Below, piece by piece: positions 23,426 through 33,384 of a stretch of 64,000 bases of DNA. Below the pieces are notes generated by a model. The model searched no databases. It worked only from the letters and a program-made list of their open reading frames with translations, and was not told where the DNA came from. The stretch lies in the NCBI GenBank assembly GCA_963726995.1, contig CAVSEP010000006.1:62001-126000 (forward strand), in the 5' to 3' direction. How positions within the stretch are numbered: position 1 is the stretch's first letter; every line of letters begins with the position of its first letter. Position numbers and translations under genes: made by a program. The stretch is from DAIDKA01 sp963726995 (GTDB taxonomy: Bacteria; Pseudomonadota; Gammaproteobacteria; Steroidobacterales; Steroidobacteraceae).

Positions 23426-24172
23426 ATGGATGAGAACGTCAAACCGCTCAGTGACATTCCAGCGATCAATCGCTTTCTGAGCTACTGCCGGATCCGCACG
23501 GTGCCCTCCAAGACCGTGGTGATCCATGCGGGGGACCTGCCGGACGTTCTGTACTACATCATCAGCGGCTCGGTCGAAGTCATGATCGAGGACGAGGAAG
23601 GCAACGAGATGGTTCTCGCCTACCTCAACAAGGGCCAGTTCTTCGGTGAAATGGGCCTGTTCTACGAGCAGCCGACCCGCAGCGCCTGGGTGCGCACCCG
23701 CAACCAGTGCGAACTGGCCGAAATGACCTATCCGCGCTTCCGGCAGATCGCGGCGGAAAGCCCGGGACTGATATTCGAGCTGGCGACGCAGCTGGCCACC
23801 CGGCTGGATCGCACCAACCGCAAGCTCGGCGACCTGGCCTTCGTGGATGTCACCGGCCGGGTGGCCCACGCCATCATGGATCTGTGCGGCGAGCCGGATG
23901 CGATGACGCATCCGGAGGGCATGCAGATCAAGGTCAGTCGCCAGGAGCTCTCGCGCCTGGTGGGCTGCTCGCGCGAGATGGCCGGCCGGGTGCTGAAGGT
24001 GCTGGAGGACCAGGGACTGCTGCGCGCCACCGGCAAGACCATCGTGGTGTTCAATGCGCGGCCGAAGACCAAGACCCGCCCGGTCATCGTTCCGGCCAAT
24101 GGCAAGCCGGCCAATGCGCGCCTGGCGCGCGTGGAAGACGACGATGATGACGAGGATGACGACGACGAATAG
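23426..24172 (+). CDS. crp: CRP/Clp-family transcription regulator with acidic C-terminal tail
   Basis: 248-aa regulator. Cyclic-nucleotide-binding domain about 15-125 (GQFFGEMGLFYEQPTRSAWVRT phosphate cassette: GEMGLF..RSAWVR), dimer helix about 125-150, winged helix about 170-225 with recognition helix in RQELSRLVGCSREMAGRVLK. E. coli CRP is 210 aa; the extra C-terminus ends VEDDDDDEDDDDE, a run of acidic residues not found in E. coli CRP. Xanthomonas Clp proteins of this branch respond to c-di-GMP; which nucleotide binds here is open. ATG 23426 has GGGGGAA as ribosome binding site. Confidence 0.9.
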   Translation: MDENVKPLSDIPAINRFLSYCRIRTVPSKTVVIHAGDLPDVLYYIISGSVEVMIEDEEGNEMVLAYLNKGQFFGEMGLFYEQPTRSAWVRTRNQCELAEMTYPRFRQIAAESPGLIFELATQLATRLDRTNRKLGDLAFVDVTGRVAHAIMDLCGEPDAMTHPEGMQIKVSRQELSRLVGCSREMAGRVLKVLEDQGLLRATGKTIVVFNARPKTKTRPVIVPANGKPANARLARVEDDDDDEDDDDE

Positions 24173-24198
24173 GCCGTCCTGAAGACGGGCGCTCGCCC

Positions 24199-24870
24199 TT
24201 AGCGCGCGGCGTCGATGGCCGTGCGCATCGCCCGCAGTGTGGCGGCGTAGTCGCCGCTGCTGAACACCGCCGATCCGGCCACGAAGGTATCCGCACCCGC
24301 CGCGGCGATCATGCCGATGTTCTCGACCTTCACCCCGCCATCGATTTCCAGGCGCACCGGGCGGCTCTGGGCATCGATGCGCGAGCGCACGCTCCTCACC
24401 TTATCGAGCGACTGGGCGATGAACTTCTGGCCGCCGAACCCGGGGTTCACCGACATGATGAGCACCAGATCGAGCTTGCTCAAGGTGTAGTCCAGCCACT
24501 GCAGCGGCGTGGCCGGATTGAACACCAGGCCGGCGCGGCACCCCTGATCGTGGATCAGCTCGATGGTCCGGTCGACATGTTCGGTGGCTTCGGGGTGGAA
24601 ACTGATGTAGGTGGCCCCGGCGCGCGCGAAGTCGGCGACGATGCGGTCCACCGGGCTCACCATCAGGTGCACGTCCAGCAGCGCATCCGGGGAATGCCGG
24701 TGCAGGGCCTCGCACACCATCGGACCGATGGTGAGATTGGGCACGTAGTGATTGTCCATGACATCGAAGTGGATGAGGTCGGCGCCGGCCTGCAGCACCG
24801 CATCCACTTCCTCGCCCAGGCGCGCGAAGTCGGCGGACAGTATGGAGGGGGCCAGCCAGGTCGTTTCCAT
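24199..24870 (-). CDS. rpe: Ribulose-phosphate 3-epimerase
   Basis: 223-aa TIM barrel interconverting ribulose-5-P and xylulose-5-P. Metal and catalytic residues in LAPSILSADFARL, HFDVMDNHYVPN and DVHLMV, and phosphate-binding NPGFGGQKF and EIDGGV. Start ATG 24870 (METTWLAPSILSAD). It is 20 bp downstream of djlA on the minus strand. Together with rpiA at 13 kb it covers the non-oxidative pentose phosphate isomerisations. Confidence 0.95.
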   Translation of the reverse strand: METTWLAPSILSADFARLGEEVDAVLQAGADLIHFDVMDNHYVPNLTIGPMVCEALHRHSPDALLDVHLMVSPVDRIVADFARAGATYISFHPEATEHVDRTIELIHDQGCRAGLVFNPATPLQWLDYTLSKLDLVLIMSVNPGFGGQKFIAQSLDKVRSVRSRIDAQSRPVRLEIDGGVKVENIGMIAAAGADTFVAGSAVFSSGDYAATLRAMRTAIDAAR

Positions 24871-24890
24871 GGTGTTGGAGTCTACCAGTA

Positions 24891-25707
24891 TCAAATACCG
24901 CGCCGTTCGCGGACCAGCTCCCAGGCTTCGATGATCTGCTGGGTGCGCTGCTTGGCGTGCTCGATCATCGAATCCGGCAGTCCGTTGGCTTTGAGCTTGT
25001 CCGGATGGTGCCGGCTCAACTGCCGCCGGTAGGCTTTGGAGAGCTCCTCCTTGCTGTTCTGCGGCGTGCATTCCAGGACCCGGTAGGCCTGCGCCAGCCG
25101 TGCCTCCTCATCCACCGGCTGGGCGCCCCCGGAGCCGCCGTAGGCATTGCGGCGCATGCGCAGCACCGCCTCGATATGCGCGAACTCCAGCCCTCCCAGC
25201 CCCAGTCGGGCGGCGATGTTCTGCAGCACGCCGCGCGCCGTTCTTTGCAGGTCATTGCCCATCAGCGCCGCGCGCATCTGGATCTCGACGAAGGCGCGCA
25301 TCAGATCGGGACGGCCGCCGCAGGCGCCGTAGAGCGCATCGAGCGCCTGGTTCACCGCGAACTGCGGCGCCTTGCCCTCGGTGAAGCAGGCGATGGCCAC
25401 CTGGACCTGGGCGGGCTGCAGGCGCAGTTCCGACATCACCGCGCGGGCTGCCTGGATTTCCTGTTCGGACACGCGCCCATCGGCCTTGGCCACATGCCCC
25501 ATGACCTGGAAGGTGGTGCGGAAGAAGCGCTCGCCGATCTGCGTCGCGGTGGCGCCTGAGGCGCTGCCCACGCCCGGGCGGCGCCCGATCGGCAGGCCCC
25601 GAATTGGCGTCAAACTGATGCCCCAGCAGCACCCCGAGCGCCGCGCCGACTGGGCCGCCGGCCAGCATGCCGAGCACGCCACCGACCGCTTTTCCGATCC
25701 ATTGCAT
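24891..25707 (-). CDS. djlA: DjlA-type membrane-anchored J-domain co-chaperone, one frameshift
   Basis: About 271 aa after correction. N-terminal glycine-rich membrane segment (MQWIGKAVGGVLGMLAGG, about 1-32), a TerB-like helical domain (about 55-165) and a C-terminal J domain with YRRQLSRHHPDK carrying HPD. DjlA recruits DnaK at the inner membrane and influences envelope stress signalling. An extra base near 25599 (TCGGGGCC for TCGGGCC) shifts the frame after the membrane segment. Normal DjlA length is about 250-275 aa. Confidence 0.88.
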
Positions 25708-25770
25708 ACGCTGATATATTAGCAACCGCGGCGCTCGCCGCCGCGCCGCTCACTCCAATTCAAGAAAACG

Positions 25771-26659
25771 ATGTCTTCCGGCACTGTCCTTCGAACCGCC
25801 CTGACCGGCATGAAACTGCTGCACGCGGGCAAGGTGCGCGACAACTATGCCGTGGACGATCAGAGCATGCTCATCGTGGCAACCGATCGCATGTCGGCCT
25901 TCGATGTGGTCCTGCCGGACCCGATTCCGGACAAGGGGCGGGTGCTGACGCAGATTTCCAATTTCTGGTTCGCGCGCACCGCGCACATCGTACCGAATCA
26001 CCTCACCGGGCGAAGCCTGGCGCAGCTGCCGCTGCCGGCCGCGGAGCTGGCGATGCTCGAAGGCCGGGCGGTGATCGTCAAGCGCCTGAAGCCCCTGCCC
26101 ATCGAGGCGGTGGTGCGCGGCTACCTGATCGGTTCGGGCTGGAAGGACTACCAGAAGAGCGGCGCGGTGTGCGGCATCGCGCTGCCGCCGGGCCTGCAGC
26201 TGGCCGAGCGGCTCGCGGCGCCGATCTTCACTCCCGCCTCCAAGGCCGAGCGCGGGTGCGCACGATGAGAACATCTCCTTCGCCGACGTGACTTCGCTGA
26301 TCGGCGCGGCGCTGGCGCAGAAGGTGCGCGCCACCGCGCTGGCGCTGTACCAGTTCGCCGCCGACTATGCGCGCGGCCGCGGCATCATCATCGCCGACAC
26401 CAAGTTCGAATTCGGCCTGACGGCCGAGGGTACGCTCACCCTGATGGACGAAGTGCTGACCCCGGATTCCTCGCGCTTCTGGCCGGCCGACACCTACCGG
26501 GTGGGCATCAGCCCGCCGAGCTTCGACAAGCAGTACCTGCGCGATTACCTGGAGACCCTGGACTGGGACAAGCGCGCGCCGGGCCCGGCCCTGCCCGCCG
26601 AAGTCATCGCGCGCACCCGCGAGAAGTATCTCGAAGCCCTGCAGCGACTCACCGCCTAA
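25771..26659 (+). CDS. purC: Phosphoribosylaminoimidazole-succinocarboxamide synthase, one frameshift
   Basis: SAICAR synthetase: joins CAIR and aspartate with ATP. Motifs: LLHAGKVRDNYAVDD (ATP loop), VEAVVRGYLIGSGWKDY-like segment about 110-124, and the second signature KAERG-AHDENISF. An extra G near 26254 (CGCGGGTGC for CGCGGTGC) breaks the frame within this second signature. Corrected length about 295 aa; this is the larger purC form (yeast-like about 300 aa), not the 237-aa E. coli form. It is divergent from djlA. Confidence 0.93.
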
Positions 26660-26664
26660 AGACC

Positions 26665-28175
26665 ATGTCCAATTGGCCCTGGGATCAGCTGGATTCGGCC
26701 GTGTTCAGCCGGGCCTCGGGACGCCCCGGCGCCGTGCGCACGCTGCTGCGTATCGCCCGCTACCCCTATGCCGTGATCCGTGATCTGGCCGACGGGCAGA
26801 TCAACATGCGGGCAACCGCGCTGGTGTTCACCACCATGCTGTCGCTGGTGCCGTTGCTGGCCTTCAGCTTCATCGTCATGCGCCAGCTGGGCGGCCACGG
26901 CGGCCGGGATCTGCAGCCCATCGTGCTGGAGTTCTTCCGTCCGGTGGGCGCGGGCGCCGATGAGATGACCCGCGCAGGTGCTGCAGTTCGCCGCGCGCCT
27001 TCGCCGGGGCGTGGTGGGCATCGTGGGCGTCACTTTCCTGGTCTGGTCGCTCATCGGCACCATCCAGAAGGTCGAGGACAGCTTCAACTACGTGTGGCGG
27101 GTGCCCCAGGCGCGCAGCCTCGGGCGGCGCCTGGCGGAGTTCCTGAGCCTGCTGGTGGTGGGCCCGGTGCTGGTCGGCGGCTTCATCGCCCTGTCGCATA
27201 CCGCATTCATCGCAGGCCCGGTGCAGCTGGCCAGTTCCCTCACCCTGGTCAAGCGACTGCTGAGCCTGGGCCTGCACCTGGCCCCGTACCTGATGGTGAC
27301 CACGCTGTTCACCTTCCTCTACATGTTCATTCCGAACACGCGCGTGCGCTTCACGCCGGCGCTGATCGGGGCGCTGGTGGCCGGCGTGCTGTGGGCGGCG
27401 GTCGGCAGCATCTTCACGCGCTTCGTCGAATACAGCGCGCGCCTGACGCTGGTGTACGCCGGGTTTGCGGCGGTGATCGCGGTGGTGACCTGGACCTATT
27501 TCGGCTGGTTGATCCTGCTCTCGGGCGCGCAGCTGTCGTTCTACATCCAGAACCCCAGCTACCTGCGCTTCGGCATGCGCGCAGCTGAAACTGTCGGCGG
27601 CGGAAATCGAACAGCTGGCGCTGACCGTCAGCTTCCTGGTGGCCCACAACGCCGGCACGGGCCGGCCCCGCTACACCCTGGATGCACTCGCTTCCGACCT
27701 GGGCGTCACGGGCGTGGCACTGCAGCCGCTGGTGAGCGCGCTCGAACACGCCCGGGTATTGAAGGTTTCCGGCGAGGAACTGCAGCTGGCGCGTGATCCG
27801 GCGCATCTGCTGCTCATCGACATCATGGAGGCCGCCCGCCAGCAGCGCAGCGGCAAACCCGTCAGCCGCGCGCTGGCGATTCCGGGAATCAGCCAGGTCG
27901 TGGCGCAGGTGGATACGGCACGACGCGCCAGCTGTGCCGGTCGCACGCTGCAGGAGCTGCTGCAGGCCGGGCCCGCCCAGCTGCCGGGTCCGACGAGCGA
28001 ACTGACCGGGGAGTTCGAGGCCCTCACGCGCTACTGTCCGGCTATGGTCAGATCGCCGATGAGCACCGAGCCGGTGTGCAGCGCGCCGCGGTCATCGACA
28101 TCGCTGCCGATCGCGACGATCCCCTGGAACATGTCGCGCAGGTTGCCCGCGATGGTGATCTCGTGCACCGGGTAG
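26665..28175 (+). CDS. yihY: YihY/BrkB family inner-membrane protein, two frameshifts, uncertain 3' end
   Basis: Polytopic membrane protein formerly called Rbn, with the family segments ATALVFTTMLSLVPLLAFSF (TM1, about 50-69), WSLIGTIQKVEDSFNYVWRV (about 127-146) and several later helices to about residue 300. A C-terminal cytosolic winged-helix-like part includes YTLDALASDLGVTGVALQPL. Extra bases near 26974 and 27581 (both CGCGCAG for CGCCAG) break the frame. The remaining frame runs to 28175, 145 bp into the convergent pmbA. A third extra base near 28030 would give an earlier stop, so the end is unsure. Function is unknown; tRNA-processing activity once proposed was not confirmed. Confidence 0.85.
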
Positions 28176-29379
28176 GCGAGCGCGCCGTTCTCGACCCAGA
28201 AGCCGCTGGCGCCGCGCGAGTAATCACCGGTCACCGGATTCACGCCCTGGCCCATCAGTTCGGTGACCAGCAGTCCCGTGCCCATGGTGCGCAGCAGCTG
28301 CTCGCGCGACGCATCCGGCCTGCGAGGAGCGGATGAAGAGATTGTGCACGCCATCCGCATTGCCGGTGGTCTTCAGTCCCAGCTTGCGGGCTGAGTAACT
28401 GTCGAGCACGTAGCCCTGCGCCACCCCGTCCACGACCAGCGCCCGATCGCGCGTGGCCACGCCCTCGCCATCGAACGGGACTGCTGCCCAGGCCCTTGGG
28501 GATATGCGGTCGCTCCGCGATCTGCAGAAACTGCGGAAACACGCGCTGCCCGGCCACATCGAGCAGGAAGCTGGTCTTGCGGTACTGGCTGCCGCCGCGC
28601 ACCGCTCCGATGTAGCTGCGAAACAGACTCCGGGCCATCTCCGGAATGAACATCACCGGTGCGCGGCGCGTCGCCAGCCGCTGCGCGCCCAGGCGCGCGA
28701 TGGCATTTTCCGCGGCGCGCCGGCCGATGGACGCCGCGTCCTCCAGATCCGCCGGATCCCGGGCGCTGGAGTACCAGAAGTCGCGTTGCATGTCCTCGCC
28801 CTGGCTGGCGAGCAGCACGCAGCTGATGGAATGCGAACTGCTGGCGAAGCCTGCGAGGAATCCGTGCGAGTTGCCGTAGACGCGCACGCCGCGATGATTG
28901 GCCACCGAGGCGCCCTCGGAGTTGGTGAGCCGCGCATCCACCGCGAGGCCCGCGGCCTCGCAGGCGCGCGCCAGTTCCACGGCCTGGTCCGGTTCCAGGT
29001 CCCAGCGGTGATACAGGTCCAGATCCGGCACCTCGCGGGCCAGGTCTTCCGGATCCGCCAGGCCCGAGGCCTCGTCCTCGGCGGTATAGCGCGCGAAGGC
29101 GCAGGCCTTCTCGACCGTGGCCCGCACGGCCGCGGCACTTAAGTCCCCGGTGCTCGCCGAGCCCTTGCGCTTGCCGAAGTACACGGTGAGCCCCAGCCCC
29201 CGGTCGCGCTGGTATTCCACCGTGTCGACCTCGCCCAGGCGCACCGTGGCGGTGAGGCCGCGCTGCAGACTGGCATCCGCCTCGCACTGGGAGGCTCCGG
29301 CATGCCTGGCATGCGCCATGACCTGCTCGATGACCTGTGTAAGCTCGGGGATCCGGGAGGCGTCGACTTCCTGCTGCAT
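28031..29379 (-). CDS. pmbA: Metalloprotease TldE/PmbA, two frameshifts
   Basis: TldE subunit of the TldD/TldE heterodimeric protease that matures peptides such as microcin B17 and degrades CcdA. N-terminal substrate domain (about 1-190), and the C-terminal beta-rich domain ending MFQGIVAIGSDVDDRGALHTG and VLIGDLTIAGQ, typical of PmbA. PmbA lacks the HExxxH of TldD, as here. Extra bases near 28478 and 28320 break the frame; corrected about 447 aa. ATG 29379 (MQQEVDASRIPEL) fits the family start. It is divergent from yjgA, a conserved arrangement. The TldD partner is at 33.7-35.2 kb. Confidence 0.92.
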
Positions 29380-29433
29380 AGGCCCTGCCGCTGCGTTGGT
29401 GCAGAATTGTAGCCCAAGGAGCATGGTAGCCAC

Positions 29434-29961
29434 GTGAAGCGATTTTCCCGACCCGAAACCGAAGGCGATGCCGAACCGCTCTTCGACGGTCCCAGCAAGA
29501 GCGTGCTCAAGCGCGAGGCGCAGCGGGCCCAGCAGCTGGGCGAGCAGCTGATCGCGCTCAGGGATGCGGAACTCGCGGCCCTGGGGCTGCCGGAACGCCT
29601 GCACGAGGCCATCGTCGCCGCGCGCAGCATCAGCGCCCGGGGGGGCGGCGCGCGCCAGCGCCAGTACATCGGCAAGCTGATGCGCGACATCGACCTGACG
29701 CAGGTGCGCGAGGCCCTGGGCGCGAAGGCCGCGAAGGCCGCCCAGGAGGCCCAGCGCTTCCAGCGCGCCGAGAACTGGCGCGCCCGACTGCTCGAGGCAG
29801 GCGCGCCGGCGCTGGCGGCGCTGCGCGCGGCCTACCCGGCGCTGGATGAGGCGCTGTGGCTAAGGCTCGTGGAGGCGGCCAGAACCGAGCGGCTGCGCGC
29901 CGGGGCTGGCGGCGGCGCGGCCCGCGAGCTGTTCCGGGCGCTGCGCGAACTGCTGGACTGA
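29434..29961 (+). CDS. yjgA: DarP/YjgA ribosome-associated protein
   Basis: 175-aa DUF615 protein that associates with 50S precursors in E. coli (renamed DarP). Conserved: PSKSVLKREAQRAQQLGEQL (about 20-40) and GGARQRQYIGKLMRDID (about 70-86), the latter being the family hallmark. The start TGAAG..: GTG 29434 opens the frame (MKRFSRPETEG). It is divergent from pmbA with 54 bp between starts, and 65 bp upstream of purE. Confidence 0.9.
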   Translation: MKRFSRPETEGDAEPLFDGPSKSVLKREAQRAQQLGEQLIALRDAELAALGLPERLHEAIVAARSISARGGGARQRQYIGKLMRDIDLTQVREALGAKAAKAAQEAQRFQRAENWRARLLEAGAPALAALRAAYPALDEALWLRLVEAARTERLRAGAGGGAARELFRALRELLD

Positions 29962-30026
29962 CCGGCTGCTCGGCTACAATGTTCCATTGCAGCGGGCGCC
30001 ACGCCAGCCCGCCTAGGAGTAGGACC

Positions 30027-30524
30027 GTGTCAGTGTGGGTAGGCATCATCATGGGCTCGTCATCGGATTGGGAGACGATGCGCCCGGCGGCGCAGGTGCT
30101 GGAGACCCTGGGCGTGCCGCATGAGGTACGGGTCGTGTCCGCGCACCGCACGCCGGACCTGCTGTTTGAATACGCCGCCGGCGCGCGCGCGCGCGGCCTC
30201 GAGGCCATCATCGCCGGCGCCGGCGGCGCGGCGCACCTGCCGGGCATGACGGCCGCGAAGACCAGCCTGCCGGTGCTGGGCGTGCCGGTGCAGTCGAAGG
30301 CCTTGAATGGCATGGATTCGCTGCTGTCCATCGTGCAGATGCCGGCCGGAATCCCGGTGGCGACTTTCGCCATCGGCAGCGCCGGTGCCACCAATGCCGC
30401 GCTGCTGGCGGCCGCGATCGTGGCCAACCGTCACCCCGAAGTCCTGCCGAGGCTTGAGGCCTATCGCGACCAGCAGACCGCCCGGGTGCTCGCGCATCCG
30501 GATCCCCGCCTCAGCACCCCATGA
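30027..30524 (+). CDS. purE: N5-carboxyaminoimidazole ribonucleotide mutase
   Basis: 165-aa PurE class I: moves the carboxyl group from N5-CAIR to CAIR. Signature GSSSDW at residue 10, VSAHRTPDLLFEY, and AGAGGAAHLPGM. GTG 30027 has a strong AGGAGTAGGA ribosome binding site 3-6 nt upstream region. It overlaps purK by 4 bp. Its product feeds PurC, encoded at 25.8 kb. Confidence 0.96.
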   Translation: MSVWVGIIMGSSSDWETMRPAAQVLETLGVPHEVRVVSAHRTPDLLFEYAAGARARGLEAIIAGAGGAAHLPGMTAAKTSLPVLGVPVQSKALNGMDSLLSIVQMPAGIPVATFAIGSAGATNAALLAAAIVANRHPEVLPRLEAYRDQQTARVLAHPDPRLSTP

Positions 30525-31622
30525 CGGTCGGCATCGTCGGCGCCGGCCAGCTGGGCCGGATGATGGCCCTGGCCGGCTACCCGCTGGGACTGGACTTCCT
30601 GTTTCTGGATCCGGCCACCGCACCGCCTGCGGGGCAACTCGCCCCGGTGCTCAAGAGCGCCTTCACCGATGACGATGCGCTGGGACAGCTCGCGGGGAGC
30701 TGCGAGGTGGTGACCATCGACTGGGAAAACGTGTCGGTCGCCGCACTGCGCAAACTGCGGCAGCGGACCCGCGTGAGCCCGCCGCCCGCGGCGATCGCCA
30801 CGGCGCAGGATCGCGTCAGCGAGAAACGACTGTTCGAGAAGCTGGGCATCGCCACCACCCGCTGGCGCGCGGTCGGCACTCGCCGGCAGCTGCGACCGGG
30901 CGGTGCGGGAAATCGGCCTGCCCGGGGTGCTGAAGACCCGCCGCATGGGCTATGACGGCAAGGGCCAGGCGGTGGTGCGCACCGCGGCGGAGCTGGAGCG
31001 TGCCTGGATCCAGCTGGGCCAGGTGCCTGCGATCTATGAGGAACTGGTGCCCTTCGACCTGGAGGTCTCCGTCATCGGCGTGCGCGGCCGCGGCGGCGAG
31101 GTCAAGGTCTATCCCCTCAATCACAATCTGCACGACCAGGGCATTCTGCGACTGACCCGGGCGCCGTTCGGCACGCCACGCATGAACCAGCTGGCCGGTC
31201 GGCATGTGCGGGCCGTGATGCAGCATTTGCGCTACAGCGGTGTGCTCACCATCGAATTCTTCGTGACCGGCGGACGCCTGGTGGCCAATGAAATGGCCCC
31301 GCGGGTGCACAACTCCGGGCACTGGACCATCGAGGGGGCGGTGACCAGCCAGTTCGAGAACCACCTGCGGGCCATACTGGGGCTGCCGCTGGGGGAGACC
31401 CGCGCCAGAGGTTACAGCGCCATGATCAATCTGATCGGCAGCATGCCGGCGCGTGCCCGGCTGCTGCGCCATGCCGGCGTGCATCTGCATGATTACGCCA
31501 AGGAAGCCCGACCGGGGCGCAAGCTCGGTCATTTGACAGTGGTGGAAGATACTGCGGCACGCCTTGAACGGCGTGCACGGGCGCTGCTGGCGGAATTGGC
31601 CCCTGAGATACACATCCCATAG
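30521..31622 (+). CDS. purK: N5-carboxyaminoimidazole ribonucleotide synthase, one frameshift
   Basis: ATP-grasp enzyme carboxylating AIR with bicarbonate. Begins MTVGIVGAGQLGRMMALAGYP; central GYDGKGQ ATP-grasp loop; C-terminal ANEMAPRVHNSGHWTIEGA signature. An extra C near 30895 (CGACCGGGCG for CGACGGGCG) breaks the frame in the middle domain; the corrected protein is about 366 aa, normal. Translationally coupled to purE (ATGA). Confidence 0.95.
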
Positions 31623-31634
31623 AATCGATTCACC

Positions 31635-33029
31635 ATGTACCTTGAGCTGTTCAAACTTCGGGAATTGCCGTTCCGCCTGAGTCCGGACCCGCAATTCCTT
31701 TATTTGAGCAAGCAGCATGCGCGCGCCAAGGCGTACATGGAGTCGACCATCTGGTTCACGGATGGCTTCGTGGTCATCACCGGTGAGATCGGTTCCGGCA
31801 AGACCACCCTCATCGAATCCTTCCTGCAGGAAGTGCAGCGCGACGTGGTGGTCGCGCAGATCAACCAGACCCAGGTCACGGTGGTCGACTTCCTGCAGTC
31901 GGTGCTGGTGCAGTTCGGCTTCTCGCCCTTCAAGATGAAGAAGGCCGAGCTCATCGCCACCCTCAACCAGTTTCTCGTGGAGCAGTACAGCGCCGGACGC
32001 AAGGTGCTGCTGATCATCGACGAGGCGCAGAACCTGTCGCTGAAGGTGCTCGAGGAGGTCCGCATGCTCTCGGGCGTGGAGACCACCAAGGAGAAGGTGC
32101 TGCGCATCATTCTGGCCGGCCAGCCGGAACTGAACTCCAAGCTCGATGCCCCGGAACTGGTGCAGCTGGCGCAGCGCGTGCGCCTGCGATTCCACCTGAG
32201 CACGCTCTCGGCCGCGGAAATGGAGGCCTACATCCATCACCGCCTGGAGGTGGCCGGCGCCGGGGATCGGCGCATCTTCGCCGCGGACACCTACCCAGTG
32301 ATCTTCCGGTACTCCGGCGGCGTGCCGCGACTGGTCAATACCCTGTGCGACACGGCCATGCTGGCCGCCTTCGGCGAGGATCGCGATCATGTGCTGCTCG
32401 AGGATGTGCAATCCTCGCTGCAGGAACTGCGCTGGCCGCCGTACGAAGAGCGCGGCGCCGGCCAGGAGCGTGCCGCGGCGGACCCGGGCGGCCATGCGCA
32501 CCCCGCGCCCGCCGGCCGGCATCGCGCCGGCAACGGCAGCCAGCCCGCCGACCCGCTGATCGACACGCAAAGCCAGGAGGATGGCGCCGAGCCCGTGGGC
32601 CGCCTGATTCTGGCCACCGAGGGTCGCACCACCCAGGAGCTGCAGCTGAAGGTGGGGCGCGTCATCATCGGCCGCACCAGCGACAACGACCTGCAGGTGG
32701 ACAGCCGCTTCGTGAGCCGGCATCACTGCCAGATCATCACCGGCGCCGACGGCAGCCTGATCGAGGATCTGAACAGCACCAACGGCATATTCGTGCAGGG
32801 CCGGCGTGTGCGCCGCCACCATCTCAATGACGGCGACGTGGTGGTGATCGGCAAGCACGAGATCATGTATGTGGATGAACGCCTCGCGCGGGCGCGCCTG
32901 AGCTCCTCGGAAGGCGCCGCCAACGTGCCCACCCTGGACAAGCCCCTCGATGAGCCCAGCCACACGGCCACGCGCCGCGACCTGCAGGTGGAGGAAACGG
33001 CGGAGCGGCCCGCCACCCGGGTCAAGTAG
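31635..33029 (+). CDS. ExeA/GspA-type AAA ATPase with C-terminal FHA domain
   Basis: 464-aa protein. Residues about 1-270 form an ExeA-like ATPase: MYLELFKLRELPFRLSPDP start, Walker A GEIGSGKT (about 50-57), Walker B VLLIIDEAQNLS (about 116-127), and the arginine-finger/sensor region with LAGQPELNSKL. A low-complexity linker (about 275-315) leads to an FHA domain: VIIGRTSDND, SRHHCQI, LNSTNGIFVQGRRV (about 335-405), which should bind phosphothreonine. ExeA homologues place secretion or exopolysaccharide machinery in the wall; an FHA fusion suggests control by phosphorylation. No kinase or secretion genes adjoin. It starts 13 bp after purK and may be co-transcribed. Partner unknown. Confidence 0.85.
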   Translation: MYLELFKLRELPFRLSPDPQFLYLSKQHARAKAYMESTIWFTDGFVVITGEIGSGKTTLIESFLQEVQRDVVVAQINQTQVTVVDFLQSVLVQFGFSPFKMKKAELIATLNQFLVEQYSAGRKVLLIIDEAQNLSLKVLEEVRMLSGVETTKEKVLRIILAGQPELNSKLDAPELVQLAQRVRLRFHLSTLSAAEMEAYIHHRLEVAGAGDRRIFAADTYPVIFRYSGGVPRLVNTLCDTAMLAAFGEDRDHVLLEDVQSSLQELRWPPYEERGAGQERAAADPGGHAHPAPAGRHRAGNGSQPADPLIDTQSQEDGAEPVGRLILATEGRTTQELQLKVGRVIIGRTSDNDLQVDSRFVSRHHCQIITGADGSLIEDLNSTNGIFVQGRRVRRHHLNDGDVVVIGKHEIMYVDERLARARLSSSEGAANVPTLDKPLDEPSHTATRRDLQVEETAERPATRVK

Positions 33030-33054
33030 CGCGCGGGTTGCCCTACTGGTTGCC

Positions 33055-33360
33055 CTACTGGGCCTCGTGCGGGGCGTGGCTATCCGGCAGGGCGTGGCCC
33101 GCCGGCAGGGTGGCCGCGGCCGCCTCGTCCAGGGCGTCGGGCGCGTCGTACTGGGCGCGCAGTTTGCGGTAGTCCCGGCGCCGCAGCAGTATCACGACGC
33201 CTGCCATCAGCGCCACGAATCCGGGCAGCCCCAGCGCCATGCTCAAGGTCGAAGCGGTCTGGAAGTAGCTGGCGCCGAGCGCGATCAACCCCCCGAGCAG
33301 ATACGCCCAGGGGAGGCTTTCATAGACCGGTCGGGACAACCTGTGGCGGGCGGCGCTCAT
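33055..33360 (-). CDS. Small two-helix membrane protein, unknown function
   Basis: 101-aa protein, start MSAARHRLSRPVYESLPWAY. Two hydrophobic segments at about 18-33 and 40-60 are separated by a short loop and followed by a basic RRRDYRKLRAQ stretch and an Ala/His/Pro tail. The short loop and basic segment suggest a hairpin with both ends in the cytoplasm. No family recognised with confidence. It converges on the ExeA-FHA gene (26 bp) and lies 24 bp downstream of the 56-aa gene on the same strand, so these two may be one transcript. Confidence 0.65.
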   Translation of the reverse strand: MSAARHRLSRPVYESLPWAYLLGGLIALGASYFQTASTLSMALGLPGFVALMAGVVILLRRRDYRKLRAQYDAPDALDEAAAATLPAGHALPDSHAPHEAQ

Positions 33361-33384
33361 GCCGCAAGTCTAATCGCCTTCGGG

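Noticed and set aside
26980..28175. A real 145-bp overlap of yihY with pmbA
   Set aside because: The tail of the yihY frame is antisense to conserved pmbA sequence; another extra base near 28030 or a different stop is more plausible.
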